Assembly: GCA_947627565.1 (NCBI GenBank)
Contig: CANQWO010000009.1
Span: forward strand, 1 to 58,194
Direction of reading: 5' to 3'
Source of the DNA: an uncultured Clostridia bacterium
Lineage (GTDB): Bacteria > Bacillota > Clostridia > Christensenellales > Borkfalkiaceae
Length of the DNA stretch: 58,194 bases
Shown: one piece after another, positions 32,743 through 40,329 of the stretch
How positions within the stretch are numbered: position 1 is the first letter of the stretch
Layout of the letters: each line of letters begins with the position of its first letter
Notes under the pieces: generated by a model
What the model was told of the DNA's origin: nothing
Seen by the model: the letters and a program-made list of their open reading frames with translations, nothing else
The model's database searches: none
Position numbers and translations under genes: made by a program

Positions 32743-32788
32743 ACAGGCAACCCATTTTTGACTTGCTTGATCGCAGTCGGTTGCCTGT
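32743..32788 (-). promoter_or_regulatory. leader hairpin of the Cys-rich gene
   Basis: ACAGGCAACC (32743-32752) pairs with GGTTGCCTGT (32779-32788) in the leader, ending 10 nt before the start codon and close to the ribosome site. It contains the GCAACCCATTTTTGACTTG element shared with 28924-28942. Confidence 0.6.
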
Positions 32789-32796
32789 TTTCCAGT

Positions 32797-32825
32797 ATTA
32801 TAATCGGTCGTCCGAAAAAAATCAA
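32797..32825 (-). promoter_or_regulatory. promoter of the Cys-rich gene
   Basis: On the - strand TTGATT (32820-32825), 17-nt spacer, TATAAT (32797-32802). Its -35 lies 35 bp from the LexA-box-like palindrome. Confidence 0.8.
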
Positions 32826-32859
32826 GAAAAATGCAAAAAAATTTTCGAAAAAGTTAAAA

Positions 32860-32895
32860 CAAACGTTTGCTATTTTTCCCAAAATCCGCTATAAT
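32860..32895 (+). promoter_or_regulatory. lexA promoter with overlapping LexA-box-like palindrome
   Basis: TTGCTA (32867-32872), 17-nt spacer, TATAAT (32890-32895). The palindrome CAAACGTTTG (32860-32869) covers the -35 and fits the GAAC-N4-GTTC-type Firmicutes SOS box with loose ends, implying autorepression. Confidence 0.7.
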
Positions 32896-32914
32896 AAGAA
32901 TCGGAGGTTCGGAG

Positions 32915-33523
32915 ATGCTCAATAAGAACAAACTCATGGAAGCGCTCGACTATATCAAGGGATATATGGAAGACAACGGGTTCCCGCCCACTGTCCGCGA
33001 TATGTGCCGCGATCTCGGGATCAAGTCCACTGCGACGGCTTATGACTATATCAACCGCTTAAAGGAAATGGGATATCTCGAAAAGGCGGAAAACAAGAAA
33101 CGCGCCGTGGCGGTCAAGAGCGAAGGAGCTATCCGCATTCCTCTTTTGGGAACGGTAACCGCAGGCCAACCCATCCTTGCGGCAGAGAATTTCGAGGGTT
33201 ATTATCCCCTCCCTTCCTCCGAATTTCACGGCGAGGAGCTCTTCATGCTCCGCGTGCGCGGGGAAAGTATGATCGAGGCGGGCATTTTTGACGGCGACAA
33301 GATCATTGTGAAAAAGCAGAATACGGCCGAGAACGGGGATATCGTGGTCGCACTGTTCAATCCGGACGGGACCGACCAAGGCGCCACGGTGAAGCGTTTC
33401 TTCCGGCGGGACGGCAAAATCATTTTGCACCCCGAGAACGCTGCGCTTTCGGACTATGTGCTCGACTCCGAGAGCGAGGCGATGCTCATCGGAAAGGTCA
33501 TCGGTCTGATGCGGTCGATCTGA
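32915..33523 (+). CDS. lexA: SOS repressor LexA
   Basis: A 202-residue LexA. Winged helix at 1-65 (PPTVRDMCRDLGIKSTATAY recognition region), then the S24 protease domain: Ala83-Gly84 self-cleavage site in TVTAGQP, catalytic Ser118 in RGESM and Lys160 in TVKRFF. RecA-stimulated cleavage would release SOS genes; recN is at 43-45 kb. Start by GGAGG 7 nt before the ATG. It converges with rluB at the strand switch of the window. Confidence 0.97.
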   Translation: MLNKNKLMEALDYIKGYMEDNGFPPTVRDMCRDLGIKSTATAYDYINRLKEMGYLEKAENKKRAVAVKSEGAIRIPLLGTVTAGQPILAAENFEGYYPLPSSEFHGEELFMLRVRGESMIEAGIFDGDKIIVKKQNTAENGDIVVALFNPDGTDQGATVKRFFRRDGKIILHPENAALSDYVLDSESEAMLIGKVIGLMRSI

Positions 33524-33540
33524 AATAACAGAATACGGCG

Positions 33541-33564
33541 CCGCCCGACAAGTCTGTCGGGCGG
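33541..33564. terminator. terminator between lexA and rluB
   Basis: CCGCCCGACA-AGTC-TGTCGGGCGG, followed by TATTTTC on the lexA side; also lies just beyond the rluB stop. Confidence 0.8.
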
Positions 33565-33569
33565 TATTT

Positions 33570-34283
33570 TCATAGATTTTTGAGGTAAAAAACTTCTTCC
33601 TGCGTCAGTTTTCTGCATGCGCCGCGGTCGAGCCCCGAGAGCGTCAGATCGCCGAGGCGGATCCGCTTTAAGAATGTAACTTCCTTCCCCACGGTTTCGA
33701 ACATCTTCCTGATCTCGCGGTTCTTGCCTTCGGTCAGAACGACGTGCATTTTGGTATACTTTTTATCGGTCTCCACGACGACGATTTTGCACTTTTTGGT
33801 GACGACGCCCTTCTCGATTTCGACGCCCGCGCGCAACCGGTTCAGTTGGGTTGGCGTCATCGTGCCTTCGACGCGCACGAGATACGTCTTCGGGATCTCG
33901 TTCTGCGGCGCGGTGAGGCGATAGGCGAGTTCCCCGTCGTTTGTGAGGATCAAAAGGCCCTCGCTGTTATAATCCAATCGGCCGACCGGGAAGACCCTTC
34001 CCGCTCCTTCCGGCAAAAATTCCATGACCGTCTTGCGCGGGCGGTCCGTCTTTTCATCGGCTACGGTACACACGCACCCCTTGGGTTTATTGAGAAGGTA
34101 ATATTCATAGTGGATCTTGTGGGATAGGATCTTGCCGTCGAGCATCACGGTATCGCTCTCCTCGATCTCGCAGCCCGGCGCCGCAATTTTTCCGTTGACG
34201 GTGACGCGTCCCGCCGCAACGATCTCATCGGCGCCCCTTCTCGAGGCGATCCCCAGTTCCGCCAAAAACTTGTTTATGCGCAT
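33570..34283 (-). CDS. rluB: 23S rRNA pseudouridine synthase, RluB/RsuA family
   Basis: A 237-residue enzyme with an N-terminal S4 RNA-binding domain (MRINKFLAELGIASRRGADE) and the catalytic stretch VGRLDYNSEGLL with the essential Asp; LTEGKNREIRKM near 185 is family-typical. It would convert a uridine of 23S (or 16S) rRNA to pseudouridine. The start codon lies at one end of copy f of the dispersed motif, and the nearest GAGGAG site is about 27 nt away, so initiation is unusual. In Firmicutes it usually follows dacB-spmA-spmB; here it directly follows dacF. Confidence 0.94.
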   Translation of the reverse strand: MRINKFLAELGIASRRGADEIVAAGRVTVNGKIAAPGCEIEESDTVMLDGKILSHKIHYEYYLLNKPKGCVCTVADEKTDRPRKTVMEFLPEGAGRVFPVGRLDYNSEGLLILTNDGELAYRLTAPQNEIPKTYLVRVEGTMTPTQLNRLRAGVEIEKGVVTKKCKIVVVETDKKYTKMHVVLTEGKNREIRKMFETVGKEVTFLKRIRLGDLTLSGLDRGACRKLTQEEVFYLKNL

Positions 34284-34311
34284 AGTATGTCACGCAGAGT
34301 ACTCTGCACTC
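34283..34311 (-). repeat. dispersed 29-bp motif (copy f) at the rluB start
   Basis: On the - strand it holds GCAGAGTACTCTGCGTGACATA; given in parts: palindrome GCAGAGTACTCTGC, then GTGACATAC. TATGTCACGCA and AGTACT are shared with copy e. Confidence 0.5.
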
Positions 34312-34342
34312 CTCTGTTTTATGCCCCAACGGGAGCTACTAT

Positions 34343-35344
34343 CTACATAATATACAAATTTTGCGAAAAAAGCAAGCGATTCCCAAGATAAATATAGACT
34401 TGTCCGGCGACTTCCCCCTTGTTTTCCGGGAGCGGCATCACGGAAGTCCCTTCGATCCGAATCTCGTTCATCTCCTCCTTCGTCAGCGGATAGGCGAATC
34501 CGTATTTGATGGCATAGCCGTCATAGGGTTGCGTTGCGTCGAGCAGAGGGATCATCTGATAGTTTTCGTAGAGGCCGTCGAGGAGTTCGGACGTGCGCTC
34601 ATATGTTTCGGGACAGTTGAGAAGCACGGAGACGAGCGTCATGCCGTTTCTCTCCGCGCTCGTGACGAGGCACCGCCCGGCGGCCGTGGTGAATCCCGTC
34701 TTGATCCCGCTCGCGCCCTCATAGGCCGAGAGCATTTTGTTCTTGTTTTTCCAACCCTGCGACTCATAATATTTGCAGGATACGATCTCGCGGAACGCGG
34801 CATTTTGCATGGCATAGGCGGCGACCAACGCAAGATCGCGCGCCGTCGTATAGTGCCGCACATCGGGCAATCCGTGCGGATTCATAAAATTGCTGTGCTC
34901 CGCCCCCATTGCGGCGGCGCGCTCCGTCATCTCTTCGGAAAATGCCTCGATGCTTCCGCTGTGCATGAGCGCGAGCGTCACGGCGCAATCGTTCCCGGAG
35001 CGCAGCATGAGCCCGTACAGGAGATCGCGAACGGTGTAGACGTCTCCCGCCTTGAGGTAGACGCTGGAGCCCTCCGTCCCCTCCGCTTCCCGCGGGACGG
35101 TGACCGCCTCTTCGAGATCGCAATCTTCGAGAATGATGATCGCCGTTAAGATCTTGGTCGTACTGGCCATCGGCAGCCGTGATTCGGCATTTTTTTCGTG
35201 CAAAAACCGACGCGAAGTAACTTCCACGACGCATTCCGCCGTCGCGGGGATGGCCGCCGCGGCCGCTTTGGAAGCGGGAGCGGGAATTAGGAACGCGGAG
35301 AGCAACAGCGGCAAAAGAAAGAAAATTCGCCTATTCTTCATCAT
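34343..35344 (-). CDS. dacF: D-alanyl-D-alanine carboxypeptidase, DacF-like (PBP5 family)
   Basis: A 333-residue serine carboxypeptidase trimming peptidoglycan pentapeptides. Signal peptide at 1-27 (IFFLLPLLLSAFLIPAPASKAA), active-site Ser-x-x-Lys in MASTTK near 60, SGN in MLRSGND near 117, and KTG in GIKTGFT near 215. A C-terminal beta domain follows. The neighbours ytfJ and scpAB point to the sporulation role of DacF (spore cortex cross-linking), but a vegetative role cannot be excluded. Overlaps ytfJ by 14 nt. Confidence 0.93.
   Translation of the reverse strand: MMKNRRIFFLLPLLLSAFLIPAPASKAAAAAIPATAECVVEVTSRRFLHEKNAESRLPMASTTKILTAIIILEDCDLEEAVTVPREAEGTEGSSVYLKAGDVYTVRDLLYGLMLRSGNDCAVTLALMHSGSIEAFSEEMTERAAAMGAEHSNFMNPHGLPDVRHYTTARDLALVAAYAMQNAAFREIVSCKYYESQGWKNKNKMLSAYEGASGIKTGFTTAAGRCLVTSAERNGMTLVSVLLNCPETYERTSELLDGLYENYQMIPLLDATQPYDGYAIKYGFAYPLTKEEMNEIRIEGTSVMPLPENKGEVAGQVYIYLGNRLLFSQNLYIM
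34347..34375 (-). promoter_or_regulatory. internal promoter for rluB
   Basis: On the - strand TTGCTT (34370-34375), 17-nt spacer, TATTAT (34347-34352), inside the 3' end of dacF. The leader of about 57 nt carries copy f. Confidence 0.6.
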
Positions 35345-35708
35345 CGCGCTTGATCACCTTGCCGAGGAGGTCCCCCGCCTTTTCGATCAGCCCGTCGAGC
35401 GGGTCGTCGGAGATTTTGACGACGCGGCATTCCATTCCGTCGTCGATGAGGAAACCCGCGGGCTTGATGTTGACGACCGTACCGGCACCGCCTGCGAAGG
35501 GAAAACTTTCCCCCTCCTTGACCGCCTTGACTTCTCCGTATTCTCCCCCGCCGGAGAGGTAGCCCATCGTCACCTTGGTGAAGGGAATGATTTGCGCGCC
35601 ACTTGCGGAAAATACGGGTTTCCCGATGACCGTATTCACGTCGACCAGCTTTACGAGCTGCTCCGCTGTTTTTTCCATGATGCCGTCAACCTTTTGTTTC
35701 TTATCCAA
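35331..35708 (-). CDS. ytfJ: GerW-family sporulation protein YtfJ
   Basis: A 125-residue GerW/YtfJ protein: DVNTVIGKPV near 22-31, IIPFTKVTMGYLSGGGEYG near 40-58 and a Gly-rich core before IKPAGFLI. YtfJ-type proteins are made in the forespore and are needed for germination responses in Bacillus. The start is a TTG at 35708 with GGAGG about 10 nt upstream, giving a 58-nt overlap with DUF2953; a shorter start at Met11 would remove conserved-looking residues. Confidence 0.93.
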   Translation of the reverse strand: MDKKQKVDGIMEKTAEQLVKLVDVNTVIGKPVFSASGAQIIPFTKVTMGYLSGGGEYGEVKAVKEGESFPFAGGAGTVVNIKPAGFLIDDGMECRVVKISDDPLDGLIEKAGDLLGKVIKRDDEE

Positions 35709-36238
35709 TTTAATAATGCCTCCATAATTTTTTTGGTGATTGCCAACGTGAGAACGAGACCGTTAAACACGGTGATCGTTTCGAATGTAAGTTTGAGGCA
35801 CGGCGCGTCGGCGAGGACCGTACCGTTTTTGAGAGAGAGGAACGGATGGCGCGTGCGCAGTACGGCAAACGCGGCGCCTCCGCCCGATTGTAGCAGCGCG
35901 GCGATCAGGACGCCGTAAATTTTATCCGACCCGCCCGTCTCCACGATCTGATGCAGTTTATAGAGCTGAAAACCGGCCGTGACCTCAAAATATTTCCGCG
36001 TGTCTCCCATCTTATCATAGGTGAGAAGCAGGGCAAACTTTTCGGTCAGATGAATGGCGATGCCCTCCCTGCGCACTTCCGCATAGCCGCCGAAGACGCG
36101 CAGGCCGAACGTGCTGATGGCGAACGACGCTTTGTTTTCGCGAAGATCGAGATAGACGTCCAATCCCACGAAGATCGGGAAGAGGAACAGCAGCATCCCG
36201 AAAAAAGTGGACCATATGAAAAATTCGCCCATGACCAT
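35651..36238 (-). CDS. DUF2953 family membrane-anchored protein
   Basis: A 195-residue protein with one N-terminal membrane helix (FFGMLLFLFPIFVGLDVYLDL) followed by beta-rich sequence (ASFAISTFGLRVFGGYAEVRRE). It matches the DUF2953 proteins that lie between scpB and ytfJ in many Firmicutes; function unknown. Two starts are possible, ATG at 36238 and 36232; neither has a good ribosome site, and both are inside a hairpin (36221-36253). Confidence 0.85.
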   Translation of the reverse strand: MVMGEFFIWSTFFGMLLFLFPIFVGLDVYLDLRENKASFAISTFGLRVFGGYAEVRREGIAIHLTEKFALLLTYDKMGDTRKYFEVTAGFQLYKLHQIVETGGSDKIYGVLIAALLQSGGGAAFAVLRTRHPFLSLKNGTVLADAPCLKLTFETITVFNGLVLTLAITKKIMEALLNWIRNKRLTASWKKQRSSS

Positions 36239-36253
36239 ATCATGAGCGAATTT
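36221..36253 (-). promoter_or_regulatory. inverted repeat over the DUF2953 start codon
   Basis: Arms AAATTCGCCCATGA and TCATGAGCGAATTT (one mismatch) with a 5-nt loop. In the mRNA this would bury both possible start codons. Confidence 0.5.
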
Positions 36254-36286
36254 TCGGATTTTATGCGAATTTTTTCCAACCGGATA

Positions 36287-37012
36287 TCAAGAGATCTTGA
36301 CGATGTCGTTGTTGTCGATCCCGTTCAAAAAGTCGGGGATCTCATAGCCGCCATCCACTTTTTCGGGCTTGGGCTGTTTCTTCTGTTTGTCTTCTGCGGC
36401 GACTTCCGGCGCGCCCAACGTCGAGGAGCTGTCCGCGTCGATATCTTCCCATTCGTCGCGGGCATAGAGGTAATTCCCGCGGTCTCCTTCGGGATGCGCG
36501 ATCGCCGCCATGAGCGTATCGTAATCGGGCAGATCTTCGAGAGAATTGAGCTTGAATCGCTTCAAAAATTCATCGGTCGTGGCAAAGAGCGTCGGATGGC
36601 CGATGGCGTCCTTTTTGCCGCAGGGATAGATCAGTCCGAGCTCCATGAGCGCGTTGATGCCGTAGTCGCTGCTCACGCCGCGGAGCGTCTCGACCTCCGT
36701 GCGGGTGATGGGTTGTTTATAGGCGATGATGGCCGCACACTCGAGGATCGTGCGGGTGAGTTCTTTTTCGCGGATGGGCGTGAGAACGGCTTCCACATAC
36801 TCTTTATAGTTGGGATTGGACGCAAGTTGCGCCTTTTTGTTGAACTCGAGCAGTTGGATTCCGCCGTTTTCGCCATAGCGCTCCTTGAGCACTTTGAGCG
36901 CGTCCTTGATGTGCCCGACATCCGTCCCCAACTTGTCCGCGATATCCGCAAGCGGCACGGCCTTCCCGGAAGCAAAGAGCACCGATTCTACAATATTGAC
37001 GAGATTTTCCAT
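36287..37012 (-). CDS. scpB: chromosome segregation/condensation protein ScpB
   Basis: A 241-residue kleisin partner of SMC with two winged-helix domains: the first from MENLVNIVESVLFASGKAV, the second around YKQPITRTEVETLRGVSSDYGINAL (in parts: KQPITRTEVE, GVSSDYG). The C-terminal 60 residues are Asp/Glu/Lys-rich and longer than usual. Partner ScpA is 9 nt upstream. Confidence 0.95.
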   Translation of the reverse strand: MENLVNIVESVLFASGKAVPLADIADKLGTDVGHIKDALKVLKERYGENGGIQLLEFNKKAQLASNPNYKEYVEAVLTPIREKELTRTILECAAIIAYKQPITRTEVETLRGVSSDYGINALMELGLIYPCGKKDAIGHPTLFATTDEFLKRFKLNSLEDLPDYDTLMAAIAHPEGDRGNYLYARDEWEDIDADSSSTLGAPEVAAEDKQKKQPKPEKVDGGYEIPDFLNGIDNNDIVKIS

Positions 37013-37021
37013 AGTTTCCCC

Positions 37022-38074
37022 TTATTCGTATTCGTCGATTTGTTGTCCGATCCACTGGTGACTGGATTCGCTGTTGAATGTGATATAAATTTGGCCCAAC
37101 GGTTCCGGTTGACGCACTTGCAGATATTGATGCTTCATGAGCTCCAAGAGCGCCTGGAACGTGGTAATGATCTCGCCGCGCGTAAAATCCTTCATGAAGA
37201 GCTCTTCAAAGCGGACTTCCTCTGCCGTCTCGAAAACTTCGAGGATATACAAGATCTTTTGGGCGACCGTAAATTCATCCCGCGGGATCTCGCGCACCTC
37301 TTCCTCTTCGAACGACGCCTCCCGCTTCAACAGGAGAGACGAAAATGCCTTTACGAGCCCATCGAGCGTAAGACCTTCGAGGGAGAAGACCGTCTTGGTC
37401 GCGCCGACGTTTTTATCGGGCGCCTTGAAATAATACCCGACCGTCTCCAACTTTTTGAGCTTTTCCGTTTCCTCTTTGATGAGGCGGTATTCTTCAAGCG
37501 CCTGGATCAGTTCGGCCTTATCGTCTTCGATGGAGCCGTAATCGTCCCAATCTTCCATCTCGTCGATGACCGGCACCAGCGATTGCGCCTTGATCCGCAG
37601 GATCGTTGCGGCGATATTGAGATATTCGGTCACTTTCTCCACATCGATATAGGGCAAGCCCTTCATATATTCGAGGAATTGTTCGGTGACCTGCGAAACA
37701 AAGATATCTTCGATCTCGATCTCATTTTTATTGATGAGATAGAGCAGAAGATCGAGCGGCCCTTCAAAGTTATCCAGAACCGTCGTATAGTCGACGGAGG
37801 AATCGAACTTTTCGCTGATGGAACGGATGCGCTCTTCACGTTCCTCCTCCGTCTCCGGGGCCTTGTTTTTGGCGCGCCGCAAGGCGAGCTCCCGTTCGAG
37901 CTCGTCGTCTGCCGCAAGCGCTTCCGCCGCGTCGATCGTAGAGGCCTCGCCCGTTTCCGCAGTTTCGGCGGCAAACGTCTCCCCTTCCGTATTCGGCACG
38001 GAAGGAGCGGAGGAACCCGCCTCGGCCTCGGGGGCTTCCGATCCCTCTTCGTTTTTGATGTTTTCTCTTTCCAT
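37022..38074 (-). CDS. scpA: chromosome segregation/condensation protein ScpA
   Basis: A 350-residue kleisin. The SMC-binding N-terminus of the family, FEGPLDLLLYLINKNEIEI, only begins near residue 103; before it lies a ~95-residue acidic Ala/Glu/Pro/Thr-rich extension that normal ScpA (about 250 residues) lacks. The core continues with EYLNIAATILRIKAQSLVP. The ATG at 38074 overlaps the protease stop (TAATG). The extension looks disordered; its role is unknown. Confidence 0.94.
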   Translation of the reverse strand: MERENIKNEEGSEAPEAEAGSSAPSVPNTEGETFAAETAETGEASTIDAAEALAADDELERELALRRAKNKAPETEEEREERIRSISEKFDSSVDYTTVLDNFEGPLDLLLYLINKNEIEIEDIFVSQVTEQFLEYMKGLPYIDVEKVTEYLNIAATILRIKAQSLVPVIDEMEDWDDYGSIEDDKAELIQALEEYRLIKEETEKLKKLETVGYYFKAPDKNVGATKTVFSLEGLTLDGLVKAFSSLLLKREASFEEEEVREIPRDEFTVAQKILYILEVFETAEEVRFEELFMKDFTRGEIITTFQALLELMKHQYLQVRQPEPLGQIYITFNSESSHQWIGQQIDEYE

Positions 38075-38775
38075 TAAATCTTCCAAGGAATTAACCCCCA
38101 AAGCGAAGTGATGGGCCAGCCGAGGATCCCCACGGCGAATTTCATGATCCAACCGAGCAGATTGAAGTTATCCATGATCCCGACGCCCGCCTGCACAAAA
38201 ATCTCGCAGAGAAAGCTCTCGGCGACGAGCGCCAACAGGATCCAATGCCCGTAGTCCCGCAGAAAGCGGTAAACTTTCCCTCTGCGCCGGTTGAGCGCGT
38301 CGACGATCCGGAAACCGTCGAGCGGATTGAGCGGCAACAGATTAAAGACGGCGAAACTCAGGCTGTATGCAAAAAGGAAATACGCCCATTGCCGCAAAAA
38401 GGAGCCGAGGACAACGACATCGCCGATGCGGAAAAACAGCAGGACCACGAGCCGATAGAGCGGGTAAAACAGAAACGCGGTCAGATAGTTCATGAGGATC
38501 CCCGCGCTTGCGGTGAGGAAGAGCCCGCGTTTGTATTTTTTGAAGTTATACGGATTGATGGGTACCGGTTTCGCCCAGCCGAACCCGACGAGCGCAAAAC
38601 AGACCAGCCCTATGAGATCGAAATGCCTCATCGGATTGAGGGAGAGCCTGCCGTTCCACTTGGGCGTCGGATCGCCGCAGCGGTAGGCCACATAGGCATG
38701 GGAAAACTCATGGAGCGTCAATACGATCGCCACTGCGCAAAAACTTGCGACAAGGCCGATAGCATAATCGAGCAT
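38074..38775 (-). CDS. site-2 protease family (M50) membrane metalloprotease
   Basis: A 233-residue M50 protein in the short, ScpA-linked class. The zinc motif HEFSH is near residue 23, and the third ligand motif NLLPLNPLDGFRI near 145; WNGRLSLNPMRHFD is the class signature after it. Six hydrophobic segments. Substrate unknown; SpoIVFB belongs to the same broad family but has a different layout. The ATG at 38775 lies 10 nt after a TATAAT box, so the leader is only 4-5 nt. Confidence 0.92.
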   Translation of the reverse strand: MLDYAIGLVASFCAVAIVLTLHEFSHAYVAYRCGDPTPKWNGRLSLNPMRHFDLIGLVCFALVGFGWAKPVPINPYNFKKYKRGLFLTASAGILMNYLTAFLFYPLYRLVVLLFFRIGDVVVLGSFLRQWAYFLFAYSLSFAVFNLLPLNPLDGFRIVDALNRRRGKVYRFLRDYGHWILLALVAESFLCEIFVQAGVGIMDNFNLLGWIMKFAVGILGWPITSLWGLIPWKI

Positions 38776-38785
38776 AGCATATTCT

Positions 38786-38814
38786 ATTATAATGCATACG
38801 CAGGAAAAAAGCAA
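38786..38814 (-). promoter_or_regulatory. promoter of the M50-scpA-scpB unit
   Basis: On the - strand TTGCTT (38809-38814), 17-nt spacer, TATAAT (38786-38791). Predicted leader 4-5 nt. Confidence 0.75.
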
Positions 38815-38880
38815 GAAAAAATCGGATATTTTGAAAAAAATCCGATTCATTTAACAAGATATAGTGGCTATGGGGAATTT

Positions 38881-40215
38881 TTACAGCGATCTCTTTTTCA
38901 GCCGCGCGGGCAGGACGTCGTTGCGGACGAGGTCGTCATACGTCTGCGGCTTTACGATGTATTCGGCCTTTCCGTCCTTTACAAGGATCGCGGGAGGGAC
39001 AAGATTGCGGTTGTAATTGGAGGCCATGGAATAATGGTAGGCCCCCGTCGAAAAAATCGCGAGAATATCCCCCGTCTCGGCGGCCGGGAGGTTGATATCG
39101 ACGCCGATCAGGTCTCCGCTTTCGCAGCACTTGCCGGCGATCGAGACCCGCTCGGTCGGCGCCTCGTCCGCACGGTTGGCGAGGAGCGCCGTATAGACAG
39201 AGCCGTAGAGGCAGTAACGCGGATTGTCGAACATCCCTCCGTCCACGGCGATGTATTTGCGGATCCCGGGGATATCCTTGATGGTGCCGACGGTATAGAG
39301 CGTGATGCCGGCCTCCCCCACGATGGAACGGCCGGGCTCAAGGTAGAGAAAAGGAAGCGGAAGGCCATAGGCCGCACAGCCCGCCTTGACGGCGCCGAAG
39401 AGCGCTTTGAGGTCCTCGCGGTAGGCGGATACGGTCCGCGCGGGGTCGCCTTCGGCATACCAAATGCCGAATCCCCCGCCGAGATCGAGCTCTTCGCAAC
39501 AAAAAGCATGGCGATCCCGCATGTCCCGCATGAACGCCAGACATTTTTCTGCGGCCAATACAAAGGACTGTTTCTCGAAGATCTGGGAGCCGATGTGGCA
39601 GTGGAATCCGCGAAGACGCAGGTGCGGCTTCGAAAGGATATACGTCACCATCTCCTCTGCGCTACCGTTTGCGACGGAAAATCCGAATTTGGAATCCGGC
39701 GTGGCGGTCTGCACATACGCATGCGTGTGCGCCTCTACGCCGGGATTGATGCGAATGAGAACGTCCTGCACCATCCCGCGCCGCGCGGCCTCTGCGTCCA
39801 GCAGATCGGCTTCGGAAGCCGCATCCACGACGATGCGTCCGACGCCGGCGTCCAGTGCCTCGCAAAGTTCGTGCAAAAGTTTATTGTTGCCGTGCATGCA
39901 GATCTTCTGCGGGGGAAATCCGGCCTGCAACGCGGTGTAGAGTTCGCCGCCCGAGACGACGTCAACGCCCAATCCCTCCTCGTCTGCGATCGCATAGATC
40001 GCTTCGCACGCAAAGGCCTTGGAGGCATAGAGCGCGCGGCCATTCCCGCCGTAAAATTCTTCGATGCAATCGCGGTAAACGCCCATCATGGTGCGGATGT
40101 GCGCCTCATCATATACATAGAGCGGCGTGGAAAACTCTTCGGCCAACTTTACGCAATCGGCGCCGCCGATGTGAAGATGGCCGTCTTTGATCAATAGCGT
40201 ATTTCGGAAGTTCAT
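38881..40215 (-). CDS. lysA: diaminopimelate decarboxylase
   Basis: A 444-residue PLP enzyme converting meso-diaminopimelate to lysine. PLP lysine in ALYASKAF near 56; HCHIGSQI near 198; GGGFGIWY near 233; EPGRSIVG near 285; and CESGDLIG near 350 for the second subunit's active site. The ATG at 40215 follows a TATAAT box by 6 nt; the 12 further residues in the open frame would lie across the promoter. Confidence 0.95.
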   Translation of the reverse strand: MNFRNTLLIKDGHLHIGGADCVKLAEEFSTPLYVYDEAHIRTMMGVYRDCIEEFYGGNGRALYASKAFACEAIYAIADEEGLGVDVVSGGELYTALQAGFPPQKICMHGNNKLLHELCEALDAGVGRIVVDAASEADLLDAEAARRGMVQDVLIRINPGVEAHTHAYVQTATPDSKFGFSVANGSAEEMVTYILSKPHLRLRGFHCHIGSQIFEKQSFVLAAEKCLAFMRDMRDRHAFCCEELDLGGGFGIWYAEGDPARTVSAYREDLKALFGAVKAGCAAYGLPLPFLYLEPGRSIVGEAGITLYTVGTIKDIPGIRKYIAVDGGMFDNPRYCLYGSVYTALLANRADEAPTERVSIAGKCCESGDLIGVDINLPAAETGDILAIFSTGAYHYSMASNYNRNLVPPAILVKDGKAEYIVKPQTYDDLVRNDVLPARLKKRSL

Positions 40216-40221
40216 GACGAT

Positions 40222-40251
40222 ATTATAGCACCGTTTGCGGCGCAAGGTCAA
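40222..40251 (-). promoter_or_regulatory. leaderless-type promoter of lysA
   Basis: On the - strand TTGACC (40246-40251), 18-nt spacer, TATAAT (40222-40227), then 6 nt to the ATG. No ribosome site. Confidence 0.75.
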
Positions 40252-40283
40252 GAAAAATGCGTGAACAACCGCTGAAATTCAGC

Positions 40284-40312
40284 GATTATGTCACGCATAG
40301 TACTTCGCAAAA
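40284..40312 (-). repeat. dispersed 29-bp motif (copy e), between dacB and lysA
   Basis: On the - strand TTTTGCGAAGTACTATGCGT then GACATAATC: 25 of 29 identical to copy d. A CGCTGAA-A-TTCAGCG palindrome (40270-40284) abuts it. Confidence 0.75.
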
Positions 40313-40329
40313 TCGATATTATTGCCGAC

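Noticed and set aside
33541-33570. replication terminus at the + to - strand switch
   Set aside because: Convergent gene orientation alone is not evidence; no dif-like site or skew could be assessed here.
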